NCBI GenBank assembly: GCA_016200665.1
Contig: JACQEG010000151.1
Location: 1 to 35,188, forward strand
DNA: 35,188 nucleotides
Origin: Chloroflexota bacterium
GTDB taxonomy: Bacteria; Chloroflexota; Limnocylindria; Limnocylindrales; CSP1-4
Direction: 5' to 3'
Positions within the stretch are counted from its first letter, which is position 1. Every line of letters begins with the position of its first letter. The position numbers and the translations under genes were made by a program. Of the stretch, positions 8,377 through 16,268 are shown one piece after another. The notes beneath the pieces were generated by a model. The model saw only the letters and a list, made by a program, of their open reading frames with translations, was not told the origin of the DNA and did no database searches.

Positions 8377-8820
8377 TCAGCGCGGGGCGCCGCCGGCGGC
8401 GTCGGAGCCCCCGGATCCCGCGCCCGCACTCCCGGACCGACCCGGGTCGGTGCCCTCCGCCTCGTGCATCCGGCGGTGGAGGTCCGCCAGGTGACGGTCA
8501 CGCTCGGAGCGCCAGGCGTCCGGCCCGGGGCCCGCCTGCCAGCCGTGGCCCCAGCCGCGGCGGCCGCCGAACATGGCGGCGCGGATGAGGCCGAAGATCA
8601 GGAACAGGAACAGGATCGGGAACAGCAGGCCGAGGAAGCCGAACCCGAGGAACCCGGGGTGGAAGCCCCAGCCGTAGACGTACGGGGCCACGGCGCCACC
8701 CGCGACCGCGCCGGCCTGGGCGAGCCCGGCGCTGACGCCGGCGTTGTAGATGCTGACGCCGATGCCGCCGAGGATCGCCAGGAAGACGAGCCAGAGCACG
8801 ACGCTGATGAATGGACGCAT
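8377..8820 (-). CDS. Small membrane protein linked to the two-component system
   Basis: 147 residues. Hydrophobic helix at 3-24, a Gly/Ala-rich segment, a second strongly hydrophobic helix (about 55-82, rich in Phe/Leu/Gly), then a charged cytoplasmic-type tail with GGRRGWGHGWQAGPGPDAW and an amphipathic stretch (about 103-120), ending in a Gly/Ser-rich tail. I recognise no named family. Small membrane proteins of this build often sit beside OmpR-type systems, as a regulated target or an accessory sensor. It lies upstream of, and in the same direction as, the regulator and kinase. GAAGGAG lies about 13 nt before the ATG. Confidence 0.75.
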   Translation of the reverse strand: MRPFISVVLWLVFLAILGGIGVSIYNAGVSAGLAQAGAVAGGAVAPYVYGWGFHPGFLGFGFLGLLFPILFLFLIFGLIRAAMFGGRRGWGHGWQAGPGPDAWRSERDRHLADLHRRMHEAEGTDPGRSGSAGAGSGGSDAAGGAPR

Positions 8821-8944
8821 GGTGGTGTGCCAACTCCTTCGATGTGCCGCTGCATGCGGCTGACGTCACGAAGGTGGGGGCCGGATGTGAAGGCGCCATG
8901 AAGCCGGGGCGGAGGCGCCGCGGAGGCGAGCGTCGAGGCGAGCG

Positions 8945-9271
8945 TCAGGCCTTCGGGGCCGCCTTGATGACGACGCCGGGCAACCGGTACTGGCTCGGTA
9001 GACCGGCGGCCTCCTCGGCCGTGTAGCCCGGCCCGACGAGCGAGCCGTCGGCCTCAAAGAACTCGGCGTAGCGGGGCTTGTTGGCGGCCGCGTAGGCGAA
9101 GGCCGCCGCGACGCCCATGCGCCGCAGCTCGGGGTGGTCCTTGAGCATGTGGGTCAGCGTGTACCCGGAGCGGCGCAGCTCGAGGATGTTCCGGACCGTG
9201 AGCCGGGTGCCGTAGCAGAAGGGCTCGCCGTTCATGACGAGGGGATCCGCCTGGACCCACTTGATCGTCAT
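8945..9271 (-). CDS. DUF433-domain protein
   Basis: 108 residues. Residues about 12-62 match DUF433: an EPFCYGTRLTVRNILELRRSGYT turn-and-helix followed by MLKDHPEL and a VAAAFAYAA helix, a compact helix-turn-helix-like fold found in antitoxins usually paired with DUF5615/PIN-type toxins. A C-terminal extension (63-108) is not part of the usual short domain. The ATG at 9271 shares one base with the TGA of the upstream unknown gene (TGATG), so the two are made together. No PIN-type toxin is adjacent; the partner is the helical protein upstream. The antitoxin role is inference. Confidence 0.8.
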   Translation of the reverse strand: MTIKWVQADPLVMNGEPFCYGTRLTVRNILELRRSGYTLTHMLKDHPELRRMGVAAAFAYAAANKPRYAEFFEADGSLVGPGYTAEEAAGLPSQYRLPGVVIKAAPKA

Positions 9272-9753
9272 CAGGCGCCCTTGTAGATCGCGTCGAGGAG
9301 CGGGTGACGCTTGCGGGCGTCGCCGGCGATCCGGCGGTGCCACGTGAAGACCGCGATCCCGGCATCGATCGCCGCGTCGACGCTCGCCATCGCGGCCGGC
9401 TCAACGGCGGTGGTCGCAGCCCGGCGGAGGCCCTCGAACAGGAGCGTCAGATCGTCCATCGAGACGGCTTTCTTCCGGAACCGCGGCACGACCATCTCGG
9501 CCCACCGCGCGATGCCATCCGGGTGGTTGGCGGCGACCGCATCGGCGAGGCGATTGACGATGGAGTCCACGTCGAGCCGAAGCTCGTCGAGGCGGGTCCC
9601 CTCGTAGCGGTCGCGGAACGTCGCGTCCTGGTCGGCGACGTAGCCGATGGCCCGCTCGCCGATCCGGCGGCGATCGCGGCGGAGGGCCTCCGCGGAGGCG
9701 GGATCGCCGGCGAAAGCGTCGATCGGCTGGAGACCGAGGGATGGGTGGCTCAC
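9271..9753 (-). CDS. Conserved-looking helical protein of unknown function, coupled to DUF433
   Basis: 160 residues, predicted all alpha-helical, no membrane segment, one Trp in WAEMVVPRF and one in FTWHRR. The build (LDELRLDVDSIVNRLADAVAANHP, an FRKKAVSMDDLTLLFEGLRR loop-helix, then a long alanine-rich helix) loosely recalls the helical N-terminal sensor domains of RsbR-like proteins or globin-like bundles, but I cannot assign it. The GTG start at 9753 has no Shine-Dalgarno and a TAGACT box eight bases upstream. It shares one base with the DUF433 gene and is divergent from the membrane protein gene at 9799. Confidence 0.75.
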   Translation of the reverse strand: MSHPSLGLQPIDAFAGDPASAEALRRDRRRIGERAIGYVADQDATFRDRYEGTRLDELRLDVDSIVNRLADAVAANHPDGIARWAEMVVPRFRKKAVSMDDLTLLFEGLRRAATTAVEPAAMASVDAAIDAGIAVFTWHRRIAGDARKRHPLLDAIYKGA

Positions 9754-9761
9754 GAGCCGGA

Positions 9762-9767
9762 AGTCTA
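9762..9767 (-). promoter_or_regulatory. -10 box, leaderless promoter (minus) of the unknown/DUF433 pair
   Basis: TAGACT on the minus strand, eight bases before the GTG at 9753. It lies about where the -35 of the facing promoter should be. Confidence 0.55.
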
Positions 9768-9785
9768 GCGCCCGGGCCGGCGCCG

Positions 9786-9791
9786 TAGGAT
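9786..9791 (+). promoter_or_regulatory. -10 box, leaderless promoter (plus) of the small membrane protein
   Basis: TAGGAT, then seven bases, then ATG at 9799. It overlaps an earlier ATG at 9790, which argues for the later start. Confidence 0.55.
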
Positions 9792-9798
9792 GGGCCGC

Positions 9799-10173
9799 AT
9801 GACCGTTGGAGCCGAGGCCAGGGCGCTCGTGACGGCCGCCGTCGGGGCCGCGGTCCTCGTGCTCGTCGGCGGGGTGCTCGCCATCACGTCCGGGCAGCTG
9901 TTCCTCGTCGGCGTCACCGCCGCCGCGACGGGCCTCCTCGCGGCCGGCTCGGAGCGCCCGAAGCCATGGCTCCGGCGGTATGCGATCGTCCTGGCGCTCG
10001 TCGTCGTGGCGGTCGGCGCCGTGGGCACCTGGCTGATCGCGCTCGGGCAGGGCGGCAGCCTCGGACTCCTGGACTTCCTGTGGGCGACCAGCGGCCTGCT
10101 CGTGCCGGCCGAGGCCATCGTGGCCGTGCTCGCGGCCGCGTGGGGCGCCAACGCCGGCCCGGTCCGGGGCTGA
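9799..10173 (+). CDS. Small four-helix membrane protein, unknown function
   Basis: 124 residues with four hydrophobic helices (about 7-28, 31-48, 60-85 and 93-118) and short loops; no signal peptide, no charged or metal-binding motif in the helices. No family recognised. The ATG at 9799 is preferred over the in-frame ATG at 9790 because the latter falls in the TAGGAT box and the former sits seven bases behind it. It faces the 9753 gene across 45 bp and converges on the 10187-10528 gene, whose stop is 13 bp away. Confidence 0.75.
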   Translation: MTVGAEARALVTAAVGAAVLVLVGGVLAITSGQLFLVGVTAAATGLLAAGSERPKPWLRRYAIVLALVVVAVGAVGTWLIALGQGGSLGLLDFLWATSGLLVPAEAIVAVLAAAWGANAGPVRG

Positions 10174-10186
10174 GCGACCGCGCCCG

Positions 10187-10528
10187 CTAGCGGCCGGCGG
10201 GATCCCGCGTCTCGCCCACGAACGGCATGCCGTGCCGCTCCACGGAATCGATGCTCATCCGAAGCACCGCGGTCTTGGCCGACGCGACCTCGCGCACGTA
10301 TCCGGCCGTCTCCTCGTCGGTCATCGGGCGGCCGCGGACGATGGCCTTCGGGCGGCCGACCTGGAGCCACGCCAGGTGGTAGCGGTCCATCTGGCCCCAC
10401 GCAGCGGCGAGCAGGTCGTCGGACAGCTGGAGCCAGGTGCGGAGCCCGTCCAGGCTGGGGCTGGCCGTGAGCCGCTCGCCCTCGGCCACGAGCTGGCGGG
10501 TCCGGTCGATGAGCTCCCGCCGAGTCAC
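10187..10528 (-). CDS. Unknown protein translationally coupled to pabC
   Basis: 113 residues, mainly helical: TRRELIDRTRQLVAEGERL, then WLQLSDDLLAAAWGQMDRYHLAWL, a loop VGRPKAIVRGRPMTDEET and a C-terminal VLRMSIDSVERHGMPFVGE. No membrane segment, no known motif. The GTG at 10528 overlaps the pabC TGA as GTGA, so it is the third gene of the pabB-pabC operon and is probably made in proportion to PabC. A role in folate synthesis is possible only by context. Confidence 0.75.
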   Translation of the reverse strand: MTRRELIDRTRQLVAEGERLTASPSLDGLRTWLQLSDDLLAAAWGQMDRYHLAWLQVGRPKAIVRGRPMTDEETAGYVREVASAKTAVLRMSIDSVERHGMPFVGETRDPAGR

Positions 10529-11433
10529 GATTCGCCGCGGATGAACGCCTCGCGGGCGGCGCGGGCCTTCGCGGTCCACGGCCCGGGCGTGCCCTCACCG
10601 ATGGCCTCGCCCTCGAAGCGGGTCACCGGCAGGACGCCGGCCACGCTCGAACACAGGAACGCCTCATCGGCGTCCAGCAGGTCCCGCGTCGTCAGCCAGC
10701 CCTCGGCCGGTCGGAGGCCGACGGTCGAGGCCCAGCCCAGGAGCCAGCTGCGGGTCGTCCCGGGCAGGATCGCGCAGGCGAGCGCCGGGGTCGCCAGCTC
10801 GCCGTCGCGCACGAGGAACAGGTTGGCGCTGGTGGCCTCCGAGAGGTGGCCGTCGAGGGTCAGGAACAGCGCGTCATCCGCGCCGGCGTGGCGGGCCTCG
10901 AGGCGCGCATAGACGTAGTCGGCCCGGCTGGTCGTCTTCAGCGCGGCGATCGGGCTCTCCGGGTCGCGTCGCAAGCGGCTGGCGATCAGGTGCAGCCCCC
11001 GCTCGAGATGATCCGCGGGTGGCGGCATCACGGGCCAGGTCTGGATCGCCATCGAGGGCCGGACGGGCTCGCCGACGGGCAGGAGGCCGCGCCCACGGAA
11101 CGGCCCGCGGCTGACCGTGATGCGCACGGACGCATCGGCGCTCGGGCCATCGAGGCCATTCGCACGGAGGATGCCGGCGATCCCGGCGCGGATCACGGCG
11201 TCCGCATCCGCCGCGAGGGGAATCCCGAGCCCGGCAGCGGAGTGATGGAGGCGAGCGAGATGCTCGTCGAGCTCGGTCACGTGGCCGCCGCGCGCGCGCA
11301 GCGTCTCGAACACGCCGTCGCCGAGCTGGAACCCTCGATCGAACACCGAGAGATGTCGTCCGACGGCCGGCAGCAACTCGCCGTCGAGCCACACCCAGGG
11401 GGCATCCGGCGGCGCGGCGTGGTCGGCCGTCAT
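10525..11433 (-). CDS. pabC: Aminodeoxychorismate lyase (class IV PLP aminotransferase fold)
   Basis: 302 residues. Fold-type IV PLP signatures: FDRGFQLGDGVFETLRA (31-47), PLP lysine K166 in AALKTTSRADYVYA, and LSEATSANLFLV with E199, then the phosphate-binding ILPGTTRSWLL. The fold includes 4-amino-4-deoxychorismate lyase, branched-chain aminotransferase and D-amino acid aminotransferase. The direct ATGA overlap with pabB favours the lyase, which splits aminodeoxychorismate into p-aminobenzoate and pyruvate for folate. The ATG at 11433 overlaps the pabB stop, and this gene's stop overlaps the next gene's start as GTGA. Confidence 0.88.
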   Translation of the reverse strand: MTADHAAPPDAPWVWLDGELLPAVGRHLSVFDRGFQLGDGVFETLRARGGHVTELDEHLARLHHSAAGLGIPLAADADAVIRAGIAGILRANGLDGPSADASVRITVSRGPFRGRGLLPVGEPVRPSMAIQTWPVMPPPADHLERGLHLIASRLRRDPESPIAALKTTSRADYVYARLEARHAGADDALFLTLDGHLSEATSANLFLVRDGELATPALACAILPGTTRSWLLGWASTVGLRPAEGWLTTRDLLDADEAFLCSSVAGVLPVTRFEGEAIGEGTPGPWTAKARAAREAFIRGES

Positions 11434-12869
11434 GTGGCGTCCTCCCGGGCCCCGAGGGCGGTGAGTGGCCCGCGCGCCTTGGCCACGGTCTCGTCCCATT
11501 CCTCCACGGGGTCGCTCCGCCACGTGATCCCGCCCCCGACGTGGAGCGTGAGCCGCTCGCCGTCGGTCACGAACGTCCGGATCAGGATGCTCGTCTGCAT
11601 CGCCCCGTCGGGCCCGATCCAGCCGGCCGCGCCGGTGTACGGCCCGCGCCGGACGGGCTCGAGTTCCTCCAGGATCTGCATCGCCCGGATCTTCGGCGCG
11701 CCGGTGATCGAGCCACCCGGGAACGCGGCGGTCAGCAGGTCGAACGCGTCGCGCCGGGGGCTGAGCCGTCCGGTGACCGTGCTCACGAGGTGCTGGACGG
11801 CCGCCGTCCGCTCGAGCCGGCACAGGCGTGGCACGCGAACGGAGCCCGGCACGCAGACCCGACCGAGGTCGTTGCGGAGGACGTCCACGATCATCACGTT
11901 CTCGGCCCGGTCCTTGGCCGAGGTCAGCAGTTCGCGGGCGAGCCGTCGGTCATCGGCGCGGTCGCGGCCGCGGGGTCGGGTGCCCTTGATCGGATCGGTC
12001 GCGACCCGGCCGTCCGAGGTCACCGCGAGGAACGGCTCCGGCGAGGCCGAGACGATCGCGCGCGGCGCGCCCGTGGCAGGACTGGCGCCGAGGTCGAGGT
12101 ACGCGGCGAACAGGGCAGGATCGCCGGTTCGCAGCTGCCGATAGAGCGGCCATGGATCGCCTCGAAACGGCGTCTCGAGGCGCCGCGTCAGGTTCGCCTG
12201 GTAGATCTCGCCGCGCGCGATCTCGCCTCGAATCGCCTCGACGCCGCCCACGTACGCCCGCTGGTCGAGCCCGGAGCGGAAGGTGAGGTGGCGATCCGGG
12301 GGTCTCTCGGCCGCCCGTCCTCGCCCCGTCGTGGCGTCGAGCAGCTGGTCGCGGACCATCCGCAGCCGCCGCTCGAGGGCGCGGATGCCCTCGTCGACCG
12401 CGCGGCCGCCGAGCCACGCCTGCCCGAGCCGCCGGTCCCACGCCACGACCCAGTCGTGGAGGGCAAGCCGGAGGAGGGGCAGCTCCTGGTCCGCAGCCGC
12501 GATGCTCGGCAGCGTCTCGAGGCGACGCCCGAGGTCGTACGCCAGGTAGCCGACGAGGCCGCCGGCGAACCGCGGCGCATCGGGTCCGGGCAGCGTGCCC
12601 CCGGCCAGCCGCGCCAGCGTGCGGCGGGCCGTCGCGAAGATGTCGCGCCCGGCGGCCGGCGCCTCCAGCACCGCCACGGGGTCGGCGGTCAGGTAGGTCC
12701 AGCGCGCGTTCCGCCCGGGCCGGGCGCTCTCCAGGAGCGCGAGCCCGGGCAGCTCGCGGAGCCGCTCGGCGACGTCCATCGGGGCCCTGGCGTCGAGCTC
12801 CGGCAGGCGTATCCCGAGCACGCCCGGGGAGGCGGCCATCAGCCGAGGGGTCGAAGGCTCCGAGGTCAC
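11430..12869 (-). CDS. pabB: Aminodeoxychorismate synthase component I
   Basis: 479 residues, chorismate-binding (TrpE/PabB) family. Conserved parts: SASPEPFL (275-281), TDPIKGTRPRG with K295, ENVMIVDVLRNDLGRVC, FPGGSITGAPK (383-393) and HVGGGITWRSDP near the C-terminus. The lysine in PIKGT is diagnostic for aminodeoxychorismate synthase; anthranilate synthases have another residue there. The product feeds PabC. No glutamine amidotransferase (PabA) is fused or adjacent, so PabA must be encoded elsewhere or shared with TrpG. The GTG start at 12869 has no Shine-Dalgarno but a TATGAT box six bases before it. Confidence 0.93.
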   Translation of the reverse strand: MTSEPSTPRLMAASPGVLGIRLPELDARAPMDVAERLRELPGLALLESARPGRNARWTYLTADPVAVLEAPAAGRDIFATARRTLARLAGGTLPGPDAPRFAGGLVGYLAYDLGRRLETLPSIAAADQELPLLRLALHDWVVAWDRRLGQAWLGGRAVDEGIRALERRLRMVRDQLLDATTGRGRAAERPPDRHLTFRSGLDQRAYVGGVEAIRGEIARGEIYQANLTRRLETPFRGDPWPLYRQLRTGDPALFAAYLDLGASPATGAPRAIVSASPEPFLAVTSDGRVATDPIKGTRPRGRDRADDRRLARELLTSAKDRAENVMIVDVLRNDLGRVCVPGSVRVPRLCRLERTAAVQHLVSTVTGRLSPRRDAFDLLTAAFPGGSITGAPKIRAMQILEELEPVRRGPYTGAAGWIGPDGAMQTSILIRTFVTDGERLTLHVGGGITWRSDPVEEWDETVAKARGPLTALGAREDAT

Positions 12870-12875
12870 GCGGCG

Positions 12876-12881
12876 ATCATA
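12876..12881 (-). promoter_or_regulatory. -10 box, leaderless promoter of pabB-pabC
   Basis: TATGAT on the minus strand, five of six matches to TATAAT, six bases before the GTG at 12869, in the 34-bp gap after the 12904-13350 gene. The closest consensus match of its kind in the window. Confidence 0.65.
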
Positions 12882-12903
12882 GGAGTGGCCGCGTCGGAGG
12901 CGC

Positions 12904-13350
12904 CTACTCCCCCGTCGGACGGTCGCGGCGGCTGAACTCCAGGAGGGCCTCGCGGCAGGCGCGGAGCTCGCGCTCGGCCTGGCGAACGATCCACGGATCG
13001 ACCCGCGACGAGTCCTCGATGGTCACCGTCGCGGCGCCGCCGGCCTCGTCGACGACGATCCCACTCGTGTTCCGGTAGTCGGCCATCCAGTTCGCCTGCA
13101 GCTGGAGGAGGACGTCGGCCACGACGCGCTCGTCGAAGAGCCAGTCGAGGTGGCTCGCGTTCAGGCGGTCGACGAGGGCCCGGACGGCGACGGGCGTCGC
13201 GCGCGGGATGCGGGCGAGCAGGTCGACGACCCGGAGGGCCGCGAACGGATCGCCGGACTCCGCGACGATCGGCGGCGTGGGTCGCTCGACGGGCATGCCG
13301 TCGGGCGCTCGCCGCAGGGCGCCCAGCCCGTGACCGGCGGGATCGGTCAC
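12904..13350 (-). CDS. Unknown protein coupled to the DUF2157-like membrane protein
   Basis: 148 residues. A ~30-residue polar N-terminus, helices FAALRVVDLLARIP and VAVRALVDRLNASHLDWLFDERVVADVLLQLQANW, then a short beta segment GIVVDEAGGAATVTIEDSSRVD and a C-terminal helix with RQAERELRACREALLEF. No membrane segment and no family recognised. The GTG at 13350 overlaps the upstream stop as GTGA, so it is co-translated with the membrane protein. It ends 34 bp before the pabB start. Confidence 0.72.
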   Translation of the reverse strand: MTDPAGHGLGALRRAPDGMPVERPTPPIVAESGDPFAALRVVDLLARIPRATPVAVRALVDRLNASHLDWLFDERVVADVLLQLQANWMADYRNTSGIVVDEAGGAATVTIEDSSRVDPWIVRQAERELRACREALLEFSRRDRPTGE

Positions 13351-14552
13351 GCCGGCGCCACCTCGGGCGTGGCCCGATCGCGGGCCAGGCGGCGACGCAG
13401 CCGGTCGGCCGCGAACCCGGCGCCGAGCAGGATCACACCTTCCACGAGGAGGGCGATCCCGATGCCGGTCTGCTCCGCGACGTAGACCGTATTGAGGCTC
13501 GTGAGGGCGATGATCACGCCGAGCGCCGCCGGGTACAGGTAGGCCGGCGCCGCCCTCGCCGCGAGAGCCAGCAGCACCGCGCTGACGCCAAGGACCGCGA
13601 GATCTCCGATCCACGGGGCCAGGACGTCGGGGTTGAACCGATCGCCGAATGCGAGCGATGACGCGACGCCACCGACGGCGGTCATGCCGGCCGCAAAGCG
13701 GGTGAGGTCCGCCCGGCGACGCGCGGCCGCTCCTTCACCGGTCTCCCGCAGGTCGGGCGACCGCGCGGGCCATGCGGCGGCTCGGGTCTCGCGCCAGGCG
13801 AGGACCCCGAAGGCGATCGCCCAGCCAAGCCACCACGCCGCGCCCAGGAGCTCATGCAGCAACGGGTCGCCCGGACCGCGCCCATATCGCTCGGCCGGCG
13901 CTCCGAAGATCTGGACCTCGAGCCAGCCGATGGCCGCGGACGCGAGCAGGAGGAGGGCCGAGAGGAGCGTCGCCTGGGTGACGAGTGAGGCGTACCGAAG
14001 GCGGAACACGGCCGCCGCGACCGCGGTGCCGGCCGTTGCCAGGACCATCTGCCATCGGAAATCCACGTCCTGGACCCCCTGCAGGATGGCTCCGTAGACT
14101 TGGATCGTCGCGGCGGCGAAGAGGACGCCGGCCGCGCGGCGCTGTCGGTCGCCGGAACGGGCGAGGACCCAGCCGATCACCCCGAGGACGACGACCGGGA
14201 TGCCCCACTCGAGCGCGATCGCCAGGTAGTCGGGTGTCCGGCTGAACCCATCCGATGCGTAGATCGGTGAGCGCCAGCTCGCGACGAGGACGTGCCACGC
14301 GGCCAGGACGAAGCCGGCTCCGAGATAGGCGAACAGCTCGGACACGGCCGGCGACGGGCCGAAGATGGATCCGATCATCGACGTCACGCCCGCGTTGGCG
14401 CCGCCCGCAGCCAGTCCCGCCTCGGCCGTCCCCATCGCGGCATCGACGGGCACCGACGCCTCGGCGATGCGGAGGCGATCGGCGGTGACGCCGTCGATGA
14501 GCCCGGCGGCCTGCCAGGCGGTGATGCGGTCGAGCACACGCTGGTCCGCCAT
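13347..14552 (-). CDS. Polytopic membrane protein, DUF2157-like
   Basis: 401 residues. The N-terminal cytoplasmic part (RVLDRITAWQAAGLIDGVTADRLR) has the short helical motif that opens DUF2157 proteins, followed after a Gly/Ala linker by about ten membrane helices. Conserved polar sites are not evident and the function is unknown. The ATG at 14552 is chosen because GGAGGAG ends six bases before it; the in-frame GTG at 14570 lies upstream of that ribosome site. A TAGGCT box at 14595-14600 gives a leader of about 36 nt. It is coupled to the next gene by GTGA. Confidence 0.8.
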   Translation of the reverse strand: MADQRVLDRITAWQAAGLIDGVTADRLRIAEASVPVDAAMGTAEAGLAAGGANAGVTSMIGSIFGPSPAVSELFAYLGAGFVLAAWHVLVASWRSPIYASDGFSRTPDYLAIALEWGIPVVVLGVIGWVLARSGDRQRRAAGVLFAAATIQVYGAILQGVQDVDFRWQMVLATAGTAVAAAVFRLRYASLVTQATLLSALLLLASAAIGWLEVQIFGAPAERYGRGPGDPLLHELLGAAWWLGWAIAFGVLAWRETRAAAWPARSPDLRETGEGAAARRRADLTRFAAGMTAVGGVASSLAFGDRFNPDVLAPWIGDLAVLGVSAVLLALAARAAPAYLYPAALGVIIALTSLNTVYVAEQTGIGIALLVEGVILLGAGFAADRLRRRLARDRATPEVAPA

Positions 14553-14594
14553 CGCGGGCTCCTCCCTCACGTCACGCTGCCCCCGAGTTGCCGG

Positions 14595-14600
14595 AGCCTA
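14595..14600 (-). promoter_or_regulatory. -10 box upstream of the DUF2157-like gene
   Basis: TAGGCT on the minus strand in the gap between the kamA stop (14627) and the start at 14552. Here the mRNA would have a short leader with a Shine-Dalgarno, unlike the leaderless cases. Confidence 0.45.
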
Positions 14601-14626
14601 CACCCCGACAGCGGCTTGCCAGAGCG

Positions 14627-16198
14627 CTACAGCAGCTCTCCGTGGGCCGAGCCGGTCGGCTCGCCATCGCGTGGGCGAGGCTCCTCGCCAGGGGCGTACG
14701 CCTTCTTCGGCGACGCCTTGGCCGGGCTCCCGGTGGCCTGGCCGCCGTTCGCCGCCTCGAGGACCTTGAGCGGCGCCCCGGACTGGCCCTCGATCGCCCC
14801 GACCCCGAACGGGACCCACTTCGAGGGGTCCTGGAGCCGGTGGGCCTCGGTGTTGCCCCGCCGGTGGAGCTCCTCGAAGCCCTTCGGCTCGATCCACATG
14901 GCCTCGCCCTCGAGCAGGCCGAGCACGCCGGACTGGCCGGGCTCGGGCCGATCGTGCTGGCAGTAGGTGCACGCGGCCTTGTCGTGGGGCGTGTAGGTCG
15001 TCGGCTCCTCGTAGGTCGTGATGTAGCCCTCGTAGTTCCGGAGGACGACCTTGTGGTCCGAGTAGCTGATGAGGTAGTTCGGCATGACCGGGATCTTGCC
15101 GCCGCCGCCGGGCGCATCGATGACGTAGGTCGGGATGGCGTAGCCGCTGGTGTGGCCGCGCAGGCCCTCCATGATCTCGAGGCCCTTGCCGACCGGCGTC
15201 CGGAAATGGCCGGAGCCCTCCACGAGGTCGCACTGGTACAGGTAGTACGGCCGGATCCGGTTCTCCACGAGCCGGTGGACGAGCGACCGCTGGATGTGGA
15301 CGCAGTCGTTGACGCCCGCGAGCAGGACGCTCTGGTTGCCGACCGGGATGCCGGCCCGAGTGAGCTTGTCGACGGCGCGCGAGACCTCGGGCGTGATCTC
15401 GTTCGGGTGGTTGAAGTGGAGGTTCATCCAGATCGGGTGGTACTTCGCGAGCATGTCGCACAGCTCGTCGTCGACCCGCTGGGGCATGAACACCGGGACC
15501 CGCGAGCCGATCCGGATGATCTCGATGTGAGGGATCTCGCGGATGCCCCGGATGATCTTCTCGAACAGCTTCGGGGCGAGCGTGAGGCCGTCCCCGCCGG
15601 AGATGAGGACGTCACGAACCTGGGGCGTCTTGCGCAGGTACTCGAGCTGGGCCTCGTGCTCCCGCGTGTTGAAGTTCTGGGCCGGGTCGCCAACGATCCG
15701 CGACCGGGTGCAGTAGCGGCAATAGCTCGCGCACTGGGTCGTGACGAGCATGAGGACACGGTCCGGGTAGCGATGGACGAGGCCCGGGACCGGCGAGTGG
15801 CGGTCCTCGGCGAGGCTGTCCTCCATCATCGCGGTGAAGGCCTGCTGCTCCCGCCCGAGGGGGATGACCTGGCGGCGGATCGGGTCATTCGGATCGTCGG
15901 GGTCGATGAGGCTGGCGAAGTAGGGCGTGATGTCGACCCGGAACTTGTCGTCGGCCGACAGGCCGGCCCGCTCCTCGTCGGTCAGGTTGAGGACCGCACC
16001 GACCTCCTCGAGGCTGTTGATCCGGTGGCTGAGCTGCCAGCGCCAGTCGTCCCACTGCTCGTCCGGGACGTCGGCCCAGATCGGCGCGCGGCGGCTGCGG
16101 GCGGGACGGCCGTCGGGTCCGAGCGCCTGGGCCGGATCGCGCGGGTTCAGCCACGCCGGTTCCGCCACCGCGACGCTTCGATGCTGGTCAGTTCCCAC
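14627..16198 (-). CDS. kamA: Lysine 2,3-aminomutase (radical SAM, PLP)
   Basis: 523 residues. Radical-SAM cluster motif CxxxCxxC at C156/C160/C163 (CASYCRYC), GGDGLTL, PLP lysine K368 in DAPGGGGKIPVMPNY, and a C-terminal Cys pair (ACTYC). Two aspartates, D324 (YQCDLVEG) and D361 (VIDAPGG), sit where lysine aminomutases bind the substrate's epsilon-amino group; glutamate aminomutases differ there. So L-lysine to beta-lysine is the likely reaction, either for lysine breakdown or N-acetyl-beta-lysine osmolyte synthesis. No acetyltransferase AblB is adjacent. The GTG at 16198 has GGAGG six bases upstream. The last ~45 residues are a Lys/Pro/Gly-rich tail. Divergent from the methyltransferase gene. 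Confidence 0.93.
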   Translation of the reverse strand: MGTDQHRSVAVAEPAWLNPRDPAQALGPDGRPARSRRAPIWADVPDEQWDDWRWQLSHRINSLEEVGAVLNLTDEERAGLSADDKFRVDITPYFASLIDPDDPNDPIRRQVIPLGREQQAFTAMMEDSLAEDRHSPVPGLVHRYPDRVLMLVTTQCASYCRYCTRSRIVGDPAQNFNTREHEAQLEYLRKTPQVRDVLISGGDGLTLAPKLFEKIIRGIREIPHIEIIRIGSRVPVFMPQRVDDELCDMLAKYHPIWMNLHFNHPNEITPEVSRAVDKLTRAGIPVGNQSVLLAGVNDCVHIQRSLVHRLVENRIRPYYLYQCDLVEGSGHFRTPVGKGLEIMEGLRGHTSGYAIPTYVIDAPGGGGKIPVMPNYLISYSDHKVVLRNYEGYITTYEEPTTYTPHDKAACTYCQHDRPEPGQSGVLGLLEGEAMWIEPKGFEELHRRGNTEAHRLQDPSKWVPFGVGAIEGQSGAPLKVLEAANGGQATGSPAKASPKKAYAPGEEPRPRDGEPTGSAHGELL

Positions 16199-16268
16199 GC
16201 GCGACCTCCGTGCGCTGCGGCCGGCCGCGAATCCGCGGGGTGATGCCGATCGCGGCGCCCGCCGCGAC

